This document shows, piece after piece, positions 47,609-59,172 of a stretch of 64,000 nucleotides of DNA (position 1 is its first letter; each line of letters starts with the position of its first letter). Made by a program: the position numbers and the translations under genes. This stretch comes from Petrolisthes cinctipes (Eukaryota > Arthropoda > Malacostraca > Decapoda > Porcellanidae). A model generated the notes under the pieces. The model saw only the letters and a program-made list of their open reading frames with translations. It had not been told where the DNA came from and did not search any database. The stretch lies in the NCBI GenBank assembly GCA_033782935.1, contig JAWQEG010003695.1, positions 1-64,000 of the forward strand, given 5' to 3'.

Positions 47609-49454
47609 CCGTGAACAGAGGTTGCTAGCAGGAAAATATGATAAAAACTGGTAACTATTATGACCAAGTTTATAGATATTCCAAATAATAATAATAATAA
47701 TCAATAATAACCCAACTATAGTGTGTACATGAATAGAAACAAAGAAATATATAGATATACAGTGTGTGAGTTAAGTGGAACTAATTATGCTCCTGTCATC
47801 ATAATTTTCTAATACTACTACTACTACTACAACCTCTTTTTCTCCTCCTCTCCGTGTCTACCCTTCATATGTGTTTCTCATTCTATCTGTCCTCCCACTC
47901 ATTCTAAATTAACCGTACTGTTATTGTTTTAAACGCTCGTAATGTATTATACAGAACACTATTGTCCCTCTTAGTCTATAGGCCTTTCATTTCATATTAT
48001 TTCTCTCCCTGTGTTATCTCGGCTCATACCTATCTCGCACATTCTATCCTCTTTCCCTCCATCATTAAATATTTCTCCCTAATTCCATCTCGTCCTATGT
48101 TTAGCTCTCTCCGAGTTCCATCGTCGTTGCCGTTAAACCCCCCCAATCAATCAATCAATCTCCGTGTTCCATTATGCATGTAGCTACTCAATCTCTCTCC
48201 TTATTTTGTCCCCTTACCTTTTGCTCTCCTAAATATCTGACTCACATGTGAGTCACTTGCGAGGGTTAAAGATGGAGTCAGTTAGGGAGTAAACTCATTA
48301 TCACAAGTGGCCTTGGAATATTATTTTATCTGGTTCAGTGATTCACGCTAACGGTGCTTCATATATTATGTTTTGCTGTAATCAAAGCATATACTTTACA
48401 AGTTTACAACAATGCAAATAAATAACACATACCAAATCAAAGTGTTTTCTACCCGGTGGTCTCAATGCGTGGGAACAGTCTAAATGTCAGTCAGTACACA
48501 ATGTCGTAAACCTGAGAATGTTAAGGACTCGTTTTCAATGTTACTTACAAATACAATAACTGAGTTGCATTAACCAAGTCAAATTCCTTCACCTTACCTT
48601 TTATTCATAGAACAGAAATTTAAACTGCATTGGTCTATGTGCACTTTCACGTACTAAAATTTCCACTTCTTATATCTTCCCAAGACCAATAGAATACTAG
48701 AGTGTATCTACTCCAAAATTTACTTACCACCATCAATAAGTTGAAAATATTTTTTAATGTATGTTACTGATCTTCACTTCTATGAAGCAGAATTTTCAAT
48801 AGCATACATAATCAATTTTATATAAGGGAATAGTTTTCCAATCACTCATTCTTTAATTTTTAGAGTCTCTTTTAGAAATTTTATTGATCAACAATCATTC
48901 TAAGTCAGATAAGAAAAAATTAAAATTCCAGTCGTCAACATTGCCCTCTATGTAACCTTCTACAAGAAAAATAGAAAATTGGTCGACTTGTCAAACTATG
49001 CCACGAAACTGATTCCTTCACTTAAAGTTTCACAATAATTACATAACATTTTAATTATTCAGTAGTGTTCCTACCACCTACAAAATAACCTATCTTCAAC
49101 AAGATTTAACTCTTGCCAAGCCAACAGACGTATCAACACTAAACATGAAAACTACATTAATATTAGGAGGGTGTGTGATGAGTTGTGGGTGTTTGAGTGG
49201 CGGTGAACTGTGACAAAATACGAAAGGTTCTACGACCACTCTACGGTAAATTAAACCCGTTAATTCATCAGTAAATTAAGGAATAGTGAGTGACGAGAGT
49301 GGCCATAAAGCCTTTCTATGGTAGCATGTAGCAGACCACTTAGCCAAGTACAGTCATCGTCAAAAGTCTTGCCTCATCTTCTGTCAAATAGTAATGCCGG
49401 AGGCTGAATGATTTTAGCGAATGAACAAAAATACCTTCATAAGTCCACGATTTT
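47601..49454. other. Unannotated stretch
   Basis: An (AAT) run near 47686-47701 and a (CAAT) run near 48144-48160. A family A module (CAAACTATGCCACGAAACTG) is at 48993-49012, with no further element structure. No gene seen. Confidence 0.4.
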
Positions 49455-49619
49455 TTAAGGTGGTAATAAATACACTTTTGGTACATTCGAGTGTCTTGAT
49501 TCCTCCAGAGTGTGCCAGTAGATAGGACCAGATTAACAAAAATACTATTGGCCTGTTGCCTGGAATAGTTAGGAGGAATTAATTGCTCCAGATTTACCAA
49601 CACTGTACTTCCCCCTTAA
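49455..49619 (+). mobile_element. Family B MITE-like element
   Basis: 165 bp between TTAA at 49455-49458 and 49616-49619. Contains CTTGATTCCTCCAGAGTGTG, GCCTGTTGCCTGGAATAGTT and CCAGATTTACCAACACTG. Ends GGTGGTAATAA and GTACTTCCCCC. Confidence 0.82.
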
Positions 49620-50127
49620 AGGCTTACTATTATCAAGCAGACTAATCAGCAACGTTTTATTCACAATACGAAACTCAATGATGGGAATAGGTACCAATCT
49701 CTTGACTCTGACTTGACTATATTTATCTGTCATTGGAGTCATTACACGTTACCGACCATTAAGTTTGCACACCTGACTAAAATCGCTGAGTATCATCCAC
49801 AATAAATTCTAAAGTGACAACCATAACTATAATGGCGATATATTTGTCAGAAGGAAACACTCTTTAAGTCCACAAGTGTAAAAAGACCTATACATACATC
49901 AGCTCGTACGTACACACACACACACACAAATAAATTAATAAAATAAAAATATATAAATAAACAAATGTAAAAAAAGAAAAAAAAAATGCGTCAACTCTTA
50001 ATTAAAGTAGTGAACCGAACCAAGGTGTTAAATATACGAGCCTTAAGTACATGTGATGGTGATCTGCATGAATGATATTACTACCGTTTCCTACAACTTC
50101 ATCTTTACTCTGCTCACCCTACTACAC
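49620..50127. other. Unannotated stretch
   Basis: A-rich; a (CA) run at 49914-49927; nothing else. Confidence 0.4.
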
Positions 50128-50174
50128 ACACGCCTGTACAACCACCCACACACATCCTAGCACAACCACCCACG
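50128..50174. repeat. Left remnant of 40-bp minisatellite
   Basis: CGCCTGTACAACCACCCACA, then CACATCCTAGCACAACCACC, matches units of the array at 51856-52490 on the far side of the LINE. Confidence 0.75.
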
Positions 50175-51801
50175 TTCCTCCACACCACTTGATCTACCTA
50201 TCCGTCTCTATAAGGAATTTGCCCCGGAACTCGCCTTACCGTTGACCTCCATTATCAATGCTTCATTTCAACAATCTATGTCCCCCTCTGACTGGAAACA
50301 CTCGTACATAACCCCAATACCTAAATCAACCAACCCAAAATCTCTTAATGAACTACGGCCAATTGCGATCACCCCTGTCCCAAGCTTGATTTGTGAAAGC
50401 TTCTCAGCCGAATGGACTTACTCTGATATTACCAACCAGATAGACCCACGTCAATATGGTAACGTAAAATCCTCTTCAACAACCCATTACCTTATTAACT
50501 TCCTCGATTTCGTTCACAAAAATCTTGACAAACGTTCCACCTCAGTTACTGCAGTATTCATTGATTTCTCCAAAGCTTTTGACTTAGTCGACCACACCAC
50601 AATCATCACCAAATCACTTCAACTCGGCCTCAGGGAGAATCTTGTTTCTTGGTTAGCAGATTTTCTACACAACCGTCAACAAGCTGTCAGATTTCAAGGC
50701 AAAACTTCCACTTTTCAAACACTTTCCTGCGGTGTACCTCAGGGTACACGCATGGGCCCACTCTGCTTTCTCACATTAATTAACGACGCCATTCAAAACA
50801 CTTAACTCTGCTGGAAATATGTAGATGACACTACCATAGCCACACCTATTTACATTATTTCCCCCGATTACAGCAGTATTCAAACTACCCTTGACACCCT
50901 ATTGACCTGGACCTGTGATAATCACATCACCATAAACAAAAATAAAACTGTAGTCATGCATTTCAACCTCGCCTCAAAGCCTATCCCTCCACCTACTCTC
51001 AAACTAGGTAACCATACCCTCGACGTGGTCCACTCCATCAAATTGCTAGGCATCCTCATTCATGACAAACTACAATGGGATCCACTTGTTAATTCTTCAG
51101 TCACATCATCATCTTTTAGACTTCACATGCTACGTACACTAAGAAAATTAGGAGTCCCCACTAACGACATGATACACCTTTACAATACTTTCATCCTACC
51201 CAAGCTCTGCTTCACCCGTTTGGTCTTCCTCACTTAATTTAACACAAAGATGTAAACTGGAAAAAAATTCAAAAGAGAGCACTTAGGATCATCCTGGGAC
51301 CAAACTACACTCACTACCAAGATGTAGTCACTCTACTAAGCCTCTCCACTGTTTCGGATCTACATAATAAATCACAACTTCAACAACTCGCAACAAAACT
51401 CCTAAACAATCCAAGATACCGACACTTCCTACCTGCCGAAGCCCCTCCTCCTCAACGAGCTGTTCGCCACCATAATCGACTCGTCCCTATCAGAGCTCCA
51501 CGGACTGACAGATACAAGAACAGCGCCATTCCTACCATTGTCAAATTTATTAATTCATAAGTTTATTAATGCACCTATCAAGTTTGGTTGTGGGTGTGAA
51601 CACATATCCCAAGTGTTTACATTTACGAGCTTTTATGAGGGGTGTATTTGTCTTAATTTTGTCTTGATTTTGTGTTTGTATAGTACTTGTGTTCATGTTG
51701 GTTGGCCACATGTGTGATATATCCTTTACCTTGACTATATTTACCTTTGTTTCTATGTATATTTTCAACTCCTGGGCTGCATTTCTATCAATAAACCGTT
51801 A

Positions 51802-51854
<53 letters not shown>

Positions 51855-51855
51855 C
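50175..51855 (+). mobile_element. 5'-truncated LINE with (ATT)n 3' tail
   Basis: Coding enters at about 50175 (VPSTPLDLPIRLYKEFAPEL) and runs through RT to about 51558, followed by a 3' UTR ending in CAATAAACCGTTAATTATT and an (ATT)n tail to 51855. It has the same family and 3' end as the minus copy at 56319-57366. It is inserted inside a 40-bp minisatellite, whose units flank both ends. Confidence 0.88.
50188..51558 (+). pseudogene. LINE reverse transcriptase, decayed
   Basis: Recognisable RT order: SDWKHSYITPIPKSTNPKSL and LRPIAITPVPS (fingers), TAVFIDFSKAFDLVDHTTII (motif A with FxDxxKAFD), LVSWLADFLHNRQQAVRF, SCGVPQGTRMGPLCF (motif B), CWKYVDDTTIA (motif C, YVDD), NHITINKNKTVVMHF (motif D) and SIKLLGILIHDKLQWD (motif E). 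Then come IQKRALRIILGPN and the C-terminal RHHNRLVPIRAP. An in-frame TAA lies just before the YVDD motif (50803-50805) and at least one frameshift lies near 51225-51270. Catalytic residues are present but the frame is broken. CR1/I-type clades are likely; not resolved. Confidence 0.88.
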
Positions 51856-52490
51856 CTAGCACACACACATATACCAGCATAACCAACCACACATCCTAGC
51901 ACACACACATACCAACACAACCACCCACACACATATACCAGCATAACCAACCACACATCCTAGCACACACACATACCAACACAACCACACACACACATAT
52001 ACCAGCATAACCAACCACACATCCTAGTACACACACATACAGCACAACCACACACACAGCATAACCAACCACACATCCTAGCACACACACATATACCAGC
52101 ATAACCAACCACACATCCTAGCACACACACATATACTAGCACAACCAACCACACATCGTTGCACACACACATATACCAGCTCAACCAACCACACATCCTA
52201 GCACACACACATACCAACACAACCACCCACACATCCTAGCACACACACATACCAGCATAACCAACCACACATCCTAGCATACACACCTGCACAACCACCC
52301 ACACATCCTAGCATACACACCTGCACAACCACCCACACATCCTAGCACACACACATACCAACACAGCCAACCACACATCCTAGCATACACACCTGCACAA
52401 CCACCCACACATCCTAGCACACACACACATACCTGCATAACCAACCACACATCCTAGCATACACACCTGCACCACTTCTCATACAATAAC
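51856..52490. repeat. 40-bp minisatellite
   Basis: Units such as ATCCTAGCACACACACATAT followed by ACCAGCATAACCAACCACAC, with CACACCTGCACAACCACCCA variants, over about 630 bp. Minus-strand Cys/Val/Trp-rich frames are artefacts. Confidence 0.92.
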
Positions 52491-53814
52491 ACATACCTAG
52501 TACACACATATTAAGCTCACCCTGACATGTACAGTACACTGCTACACTCACACAACTACATACACAATCGCATTCCATCTTCACTAACACACACACAACA
52601 TACAATGGAATCTACCTCATTACACATCATATACCTCACACCATGACATATTCTCCCCTATACTCATCACACCAATAATTCCTCTGGGTCCAATTTCCTC
52701 TCTTTATGTACTGTGCACCATTCATCTTCCTTCATGTATTCTCCCATAAGTTTTGTCCTTACTCTCTATCTTAATTTACTTACCAACAGTCCTGAACGAG
52801 ATGAACGGTAAACAGATGCACCTAGTTGAATGAACAGCTTGCCACACTAAACTGAGGTGTTGTTTATCCAGCTCGTCAATGTGAAGAGATGACGAAGGCG
52901 ACAATAGTGAGTGGACAGCGACCCAGAGGGAGGCGAACTGCGAACAAAATGGACGTCACAACAAGTCCACACAAACTTCTGGGATTTTACGAGGTGTTAG
53001 AGTCGTTCTTGGTATCCTGGCCACATCGACAAGTCAAGAAAATATCCCTTATATCATCACCAGCTCACAGTATATCAGATGCCCGACCATATTACAAGAT
53101 GATGTGGTTTTTAAGCCTGTGAATAACGGTACAACTGTCCTCCTTAGAGTCCTTAGTCCTCTCCTGTTAGTGACGTGTAAAAAAATGATGCTGTCATCTA
53201 GTGGGGCTTCAACACCTTGAAGCTCCATTGTGAAGCACCCAACACCTCGAGGCTTCACTCAGTAAATCTCAAAGTGTCACAAGCCACACCCAACTGACAG
53301 TCTACAGTGCCGAAGATGAAACATGTAAAGATAAATATTATTATTACGTAAAAATGGTAATATTGTAGATCGTGAGTGACTGTAAGAAGATGTGAGTTAG
53401 GAAGGAATGAAACAAAATAAACTGTGTAATATAGGCAGGTATGGATTCGATTCGCTAGAAGTGAATGTTTGGGCTGGCAACACGAATTTTGTTTCACACT
53501 TTATGAAATAGCGCCTTTCACTAAGGACAAATGAATCGACTTTCGTCCTAGATTCAAGCAACTTTCGGGGGAAGCCGAAGATGTCGTGGGCTTGAAAGGG
53601 GAGGGGGGACCCATTTCACTGGGTATTCTGTCCCTCTCTGTAATTCTAAGGCCATAGAGCCCCATACACCTTGATAAAAAGCAAAAATCTGGGTACTGAT
53701 GATGATCATTATAATAATATTTCTGGCCAGACCACCAGGGCCGTAAGGAATGTGTGTATGAAGTGTCTGTAAACTTGCCTACCCTCAGCTTCACTCACAT
53801 GCAACTCGGCCAGG
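52491..53814. other. Unannotated stretch
   Basis: No gene or repeat recognised; the frame 52889-53122 has no known domain. Confidence 0.4.
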
Positions 53815-54087
53815 TGTGTGTGTGTCTGTGTGTGTGGTTGGTTGGTTGGTGAGGGTTCCACTTGGCAGCCCTGGACTCTCTCACACCTGCGCTGTGAGTA
53901 TGTTTGTATGTATGTGTGCGTGTGTGCGTGTGTGTATGTGTGTGTGTTGTCGTGGGAATTACTCTGTGTGCGTGTGTTTATTTAAACCTACGTTAGTGTG
54001 CGTACTTGTGGTTGTGAACGTGTTAATGTACAGCAGTGTGCGTATGAATGTACTGTATGTATGTATGTATGTATGTATGTACGTATG
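53815..54087. repeat. TG-rich stretch with (ATGT)n
   Basis: Imperfect TG/TGCG sequence from 53815, and an ATGT tetranucleotide run at 54055-54080. Confidence 0.8.
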
Positions 54088-54261
54088 TTTGCTCTTTATG
54101 TATGTATGCACTCTGGCTTATGTTAATGATCACATTTGGCAAGGGTTAACCTTCGTAAAGATTAAAAATGTAGCTGTGTGTACGTATAAAGAGACTGTGT
54201 TACACCTTCTGTTCTTATGAAATGATTTGAAGATGCGGTGAAAACAACGGTGCAGTATGTA

Positions 54262-54263
<2 letters not shown>

Positions 54264-54340
<77 letters not shown>
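54264..54340. repeat. (CT)n-(GT)n compound microsatellite
   Basis: CT to 54326, then GT to 54340. Confidence 0.95.
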
Positions 54341-54959
54341 TATACTATCTTTTAGAAGTCTTCCAGCCAACTCAACACCTTTATCACCATCAACAGTTTA
54401 TGGTAGACTGTACTGTTTCGTGTACTTTATCATCACACGCCATGGACCGAAAGGCAGTGAAAACCTAAATAATTACACGCCAAGAATTTTGCATCATCAC
54501 TTCCCAAATTGTCACTGTCATTTGCGACGTGTGAGACCGCAACGCAACGCACCCCACGAACCTCACTGTTGACATAGAGAATTGAAGGTTTAAGCAACAA
54601 ATGGCCTGCTGGGCGTACTTAGCATTAACTATAAACATCTGCACCCTCTAAACACATCCGTTATACATAGGTTATAATTATACTAAACAAGGTGAACTTT
54701 TTATTCTACTACTGGGTATTTCGATCATAATTATATGGATCTTCAAAATGGCTAAGGTAAGTTGTTCATAAATCATATAATTATTGTGTTGCTCCGGATA
54801 ATGTATAAAATTAAAACGCTCATATTTTTGTCGGCATAAGTTAGTGGAAGGTTTCGAGACCCATAATGACACTGTCTGTTATCCAAAGTCAAGAGAAAAC
54901 GATGGTGCAGAAAGAGTAGCAAGAAATACACATACCGGTACTGTAATTCGTAAGTCGTG

Positions 54960-54963
<4 letters not shown>
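54341..54963. other. Unannotated stretch
   Basis: No feature recognised. Confidence 0.4.

Positions 54964-55045
<82 letters not shown>
54964..55045. repeat. (TG)n microsatellite
   Basis: About 82 bp of TG. Confidence 0.97.
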
Positions 55046-55048
<3 letters not shown>

Positions 55049-55190
55049 ATCGGAAAATCTGAACATGAAAAAAAAAAAAAAAATTATGAAGGAAGCATGA
55101 GAGAAAGGCATGAACAAAAGACGAAGAACAGGGAAGAAGATGGCAAAGCAAAAGAGGAGGAAGTGGAAGACGAAGTGAGAGAGTCAGGTA

Positions 55191-55363
55191 TTGTACAGTC
55201 AGCGGCAGAAGTCGTGTCGCCTCACCTGCTTCACCGAGACAGGCAGTGTTCATGGACTCGAGAAATACGCACGTTTTCTACACCTAATAATTTCGAGTCT
55301 ATGAACATCGCGTGCCTCGGTGAAGCAAGTGAGGCGACAGGACTTTTGCCGCCGACTGTACAA
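55191..55363. mobile_element. Foldback element with 4-bp target duplication
   Basis: A 173-bp inverted repeat with ~75-bp arms of roughly 85% identity. TTGTACAGTCAGCGGCAGAA and GTCGCCTCACCTGCTTCACC on the left mirror GGTGAAGCAAGTGAGGCGAC and GCCGCCGACTGTACAA on the right. The ~22-bp loop is CGCACGTTTTCTACACCTAA. GGTA flanks both sides (55187-55190, 55364-55367). Non-coding. Confidence 0.82.
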
Positions 55364-56318
55364 GGTAACAAGAGGAGAGGAGGAAACAAGAGTGAGGAAG
55401 AGAAGGAAAGATTGAGGAAAAGAGGATGAGTGGGTGAGTGGGAAGGAAGCTGAGGTAGGCGAGGAAGATTGTGGTGGCAATGATGGTAATAACAGTGATA
55501 TAAATCCTTGAGAGCTACAAGCAATAATACCAGTGTTTACACCAGCTGTAGGAGAAGGAACGAACTGATCCTACATGTGCACTACCAGCAGTAATAATAC
55601 CAGAAATAATATAGTGTTCAGATCTCAGGGAAATGCAAATGTATTTTTCTTATGTATATAGCACAAGTATGTACAGTACATGTATACATAAAACAGCACA
55701 AAAATAGATGTAAATAACAATCTTCATGATAATAACAAGATAACTTCACTTTCCTCCTTCCTATGTCAACGGGTACAGACAGTATAGGCTACTCTTGTTA
55801 GTAGTGGCTGTACACATTATAAATACTGATATCAACTGAACAGGGTGGGATCTTAACTCACCAGTAATTGGAGGTGTAACTATCCCCCCCTTCCCCCCCC
55901 CCCCCCATTAACAAGACTTGCATCATCAAAGAAAAACACAAGGCCCTGACCCTGTTACCCACAATCCGAGCTAAATTTAAACCTCACCTTGTCCTCCCCT
56001 CCACAGGCACCACCAACCAGTAAGATATAGTACCTAATAAGTATAATTCCTAGAATAATTGAATGTGTCAAGGGCAGTGGAGTAAACGAGATTAACAAGT
56101 GCCTCCCAACAAAACCCAAGAACCAATATAAGAAAATGGGTCTTTTGTTCAGCTGGACGAAAAAATTCACAGGATTGTAATTTTAGTGTGGTGTTATCGT
56201 GTGATACAACAAGTGGTGTATTAGCTGATGTATCACATATTAGGCAGTAAAACAAACTGGTTGTACTGCATTGGACAGTCTATTTACATTAAATATACTA
56301 CTATAATATACTATATAA
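55364..56318. other. Unannotated stretch
   Basis: C-rich run near 55884-55907 (CCCCCCTTCCCCC). No gene seen. Confidence 0.4.
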
Positions 56319-57366
56319 TAATAAATAATAATAATAATAATAATAAACGGTTTATTCAGAAAAGGGCAGCCATGGCCTGAAAATATTCATTTACAAATAA
56401 TTGGCGAAAAATGAAATGGAGTATGAAGCTTAAATTAAATTAAGTTATCCTTATAGTGCAAACACACCAAACATACAAATAAACATATGATGTGTATATA
56501 ATTTGTATAGACATAATTCATATATACATTCATTACGCTGTCACACACATATAAACATATATACATTCATTACGCTGTCACACACATATAAACATATATA
56601 CATTCATTACGCTGTCACACACATATAAACATATATAGATAGATACACACATACATACACATACACATACATCCACATAGACATATACCCATACATACAT
56701 ATACATATCTACACACATGTACACACATATACATACATTTATACACATACATACATATACACACATATACAGTACATATATGGTACATACATGCATTATT
56801 TGTCAGCGTTTATTAAGGAAACAATAGTTGGGATGGCACTTTTTCTGTATCTGTCCGTCACGGCCCTAATTGGTTTGATCTTATTATGGTGACGGACATT
56901 TATCCTTGACCGGGGATTATCTTCCGGTAGCAGTGATCTGTGTCTCTCATTGTTTAGAAGTTTCTTCCCAAACTGCCTCAGGGTTTGTAGGTGTAGATGG
57001 GAGAGGATTGTCAGCTCCAGGGTAGTAAGGGCCTCCTCATAGGTGGTGTAGGCCTCACCTAGAATGATCCTACAGGCCCGTTTTTGTGTTCTCTCTAGGT
57101 GACGTTGTTGGGTGAGAGAGAGGGACGAGGACCAAGCTGGTGATGCATACACAAGTTTAGGGAGTATAAAGATGTTATATATACCCCGTAACTCACGTTG
57201 TGGCATTCCTAGTGATTTCAGTCTTCTGAGCATGAACAACTTGTAGGATGCAGACTTGACTGTGTTATTAACATGCTGCTTCCAGTTGAGTCTGGAGTCC
57301 ACAGTGATGCCGAGGAGTTTGGTTGACTCAACAACTTGGAGGGTGTTGGTTCCTATATGATACAGT
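56319..57366 (-). mobile_element. 5'-truncated LINE with (ATT)n tail, minus copy
   Basis: Minus-strand LINE: coding from about 57366 to the stop near 56796, then a 3' UTR, and the 3' end AATAAACCGTTTATTATT with an (ATT)n tail at 56319-56346. Same family as 50175-51855. The 3' UTR includes a 33-bp tandem repeat (ACACATATAAACATATATAC, then ATTCATTACGCTGTC), three copies at about 56540-56640. Confidence 0.85.
56796..57366 (-). pseudogene. LINE RT C-terminal domain
   Basis: Open frame with ESTKLLGITVDSRLNWKQHV (motif E-type LGITVDSRLNW), KSASYKLFMLRRLKSLGMPQ, YNIFILPKLVYASPAWSSSL and ERTQKRACRIILGEAYTTYE, then INVRHHNKIKPIRAVTDRYR and a natural end at INADK. It lines up with the 50-51.5 kb copy (LHMLRTLRKLGVPTNDMIHL; RHHNRLVPIRAP). 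The palm with YVDD is missing, so it is a 5' truncation. This part of the frame is intact and looks younger than the plus copy. Confidence 0.87.
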
Positions 57367-58222
57367 GTTAAAATATAGATGAAATATTCATTCATAATTC
57401 AACAGTGGGACGCGTTCCAGTCTTACCTGTATCTTACTATATAAGTACAAAATAATGCCCTTTGGACCACTGAAACCTGCGTCATGTAACCTTTTTACCC
57501 TTACACTGGTACTGGTGTGGTCGGTGTTGAGAAACCAATGACTGGCTTTAGTAATGAATGCTCAGCAACCACAGACTGTATAACTTCTAGTAGTCAACCA
57601 ATGCACTGCCAGCAAGTCTGTTTCTTAGAGCTGTTTGGAGACTTTAGTGGTCTCCACCTTCCTTATAAGTTCCTGTACATAACCAATATTTTTCGTCAGA
57701 TTTATTCTGTATAACGATTAATTGGTTTAGGCACTACCTGACAACGAGTGTACAATAGAGATGTTGTATAGGAGGCGCCTCGTATAAGAAAAAGTAAGGT
57801 ATGTTTTGTATATTCCCTCACAATGCGCAAGGAAATACTCCCTCAGACTTGCTGTCTTTGTAAGGGTTTTATGGGCAAGCGATCGCATAATCCTGAGGCC
57901 AGCTTGAAATACTTGGAGTTCGCCTGGTTCTTGTCTAAGCAGGGCAGGGTGAATATAGGTCAGAGGATATAGACTAGTTTTTAATGAGAGCTAACGGACG
58001 GACTTGTATATGTGAAGATAGTGCTGCCTAGTAAAAGGGAAGGTAGGTAGGTAGGTAGGTGGGTATACAATGGACAGTGATGAACTATTATATTGTAACA
58101 CGTAATAAGAAACAATGGTAAAACTATCAATCACGTGTATTGCACAAGTAGTATCATAATAACGAAAATGCAAAAAAAAAATCCTCGTATGAATAGACTA
58201 ACTTAGACTGTCCAGAAGAACA
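57367..58222. other. Unannotated stretch
   Basis: A (GGTA) run at 58040-58058; nothing else recognised. Confidence 0.4.
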
Positions 58223-58294
58223 TCCATTAACCGTTAATGGCTTCTTTCCCCAGTTCACACGTTAATGAATTTAACGTGTGAACTGGGGAAAGAA
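58223..58294. repeat. Two adjacent hairpins, one with perfect 24-bp arms
   Basis: CCATTAA-CCG-TTAATGG (58225-58241) is followed by a perfect inverted repeat: arm 58242-58265 (TTCTTTCCCCAGTTCACACG, then TTAA), 5-nt loop TGAAT, arm 58271-58294. It could be a tiny foldback or a transcribed hairpin. Confidence 0.88.
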
Positions 58295-58361
58295 TTAAAT
58301 ATCAACCAATGTTGCCAAGGTTCATCAGCTGATAGTGGGAAGTTCTACCCCCATTTAGTGA

Positions 58362-58446
58362 CGATATGGTACAATAGTTAATGTCTGGGTCTCGTAATCA
58401 GAGTATGTAGATTCGATCCCGGTAGCGGTTCTCATCGTTAACAGAT
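58362..58446 (+). other. tRNA-like sequence, possible SINE head
   Basis: ATGGTACAATAGTTAATG resembles a pol III A box and AGATTCGATCCC a B box, about 40 nt apart. TCTGG and TCAGA could pair around a 9-nt loop, and ACGAT with ATCGT could pair as an acceptor stem. The anticodon loop is too long for a good tRNA, so a degenerate tRNA-derived SINE is more likely than a functional gene. Confidence 0.4.
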
Positions 58447-58609
58447 AACTAATTTAACCAGGCACCTCCTCTGTATCTGAATGGTTCCCAATGCCTGAAT
58501 AAAAGAACAACACAAGCCGATAAGTTAGGGAGGGATCTTAGGGTTCACAAAAATTGAAGGGATTCAACAACACTAAAATTATTTCAGTGTATTTACTGTA
58601 CCGATGGGA

Positions 58610-58769
58610 TTAAGGCCCCTGTGATCGTGAATGATAATTGGAGGCTTCTGATTCCTCCTAACCATGCCACGAAACAAGCTCCTTCTACAGTATACAGGAG
58701 GTATTTCGTGGCAATATTTGAAGGACTCATTTACCTCCAATATTCTGACTACATCCCAGAGTCCCTTAA
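58610..58769 (-). mobile_element. Family A MITE-like element
   Basis: 160 bp between TTAA at 58610-58613 and 58766-58769. Ends GGCCCCTGTG and CCCAGAGTCCC. Contains GGCTTCTGATTCCTCCTAAC, CCACGAAACAAGCTCCTTCT and TTTGAAGGACTCATTTACCT. Confidence 0.82.
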
Positions 58770-59138
58770 GCAAGCATTCAAAGTATCAGTGGACCAAAAT
58801 AACTGAACCAGAGAATATGATAGACACTACGTGTGCGTCAACCGAACCACTTCACCATGAATGATCTCGTGCCTGATAAAGAATAAAACGTCCATGCACA
58901 TGATTTATGGCAACTTGTTCAGAGTTTTTTGGCATTGATTCCAAGACCTAAAGGAGAGAGCCAGTCGTAGGAGGTGGCACGAGTAGGCTACCCTGGGGAT
59001 ATCTGAATACCGCTTCTTCCTTCTCTCAAAATAAGGTCAAGAGGATTTCGTCAGCTTGCAACCGGCCTGACAAGGGATGTCGAAATCTTGGCGAGACGAG
59101 AGTGCATCTCCGTGCTTGCCAGCGGGACCACTGGCTGG

Positions 59139-59172
<34 letters not shown>

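Noticed and set aside
51856..52490. CRISPR-like array
   Set aside because: Units are contiguous and degenerate with no unique spacers, and the DNA is eukaryotic; it is a minisatellite.
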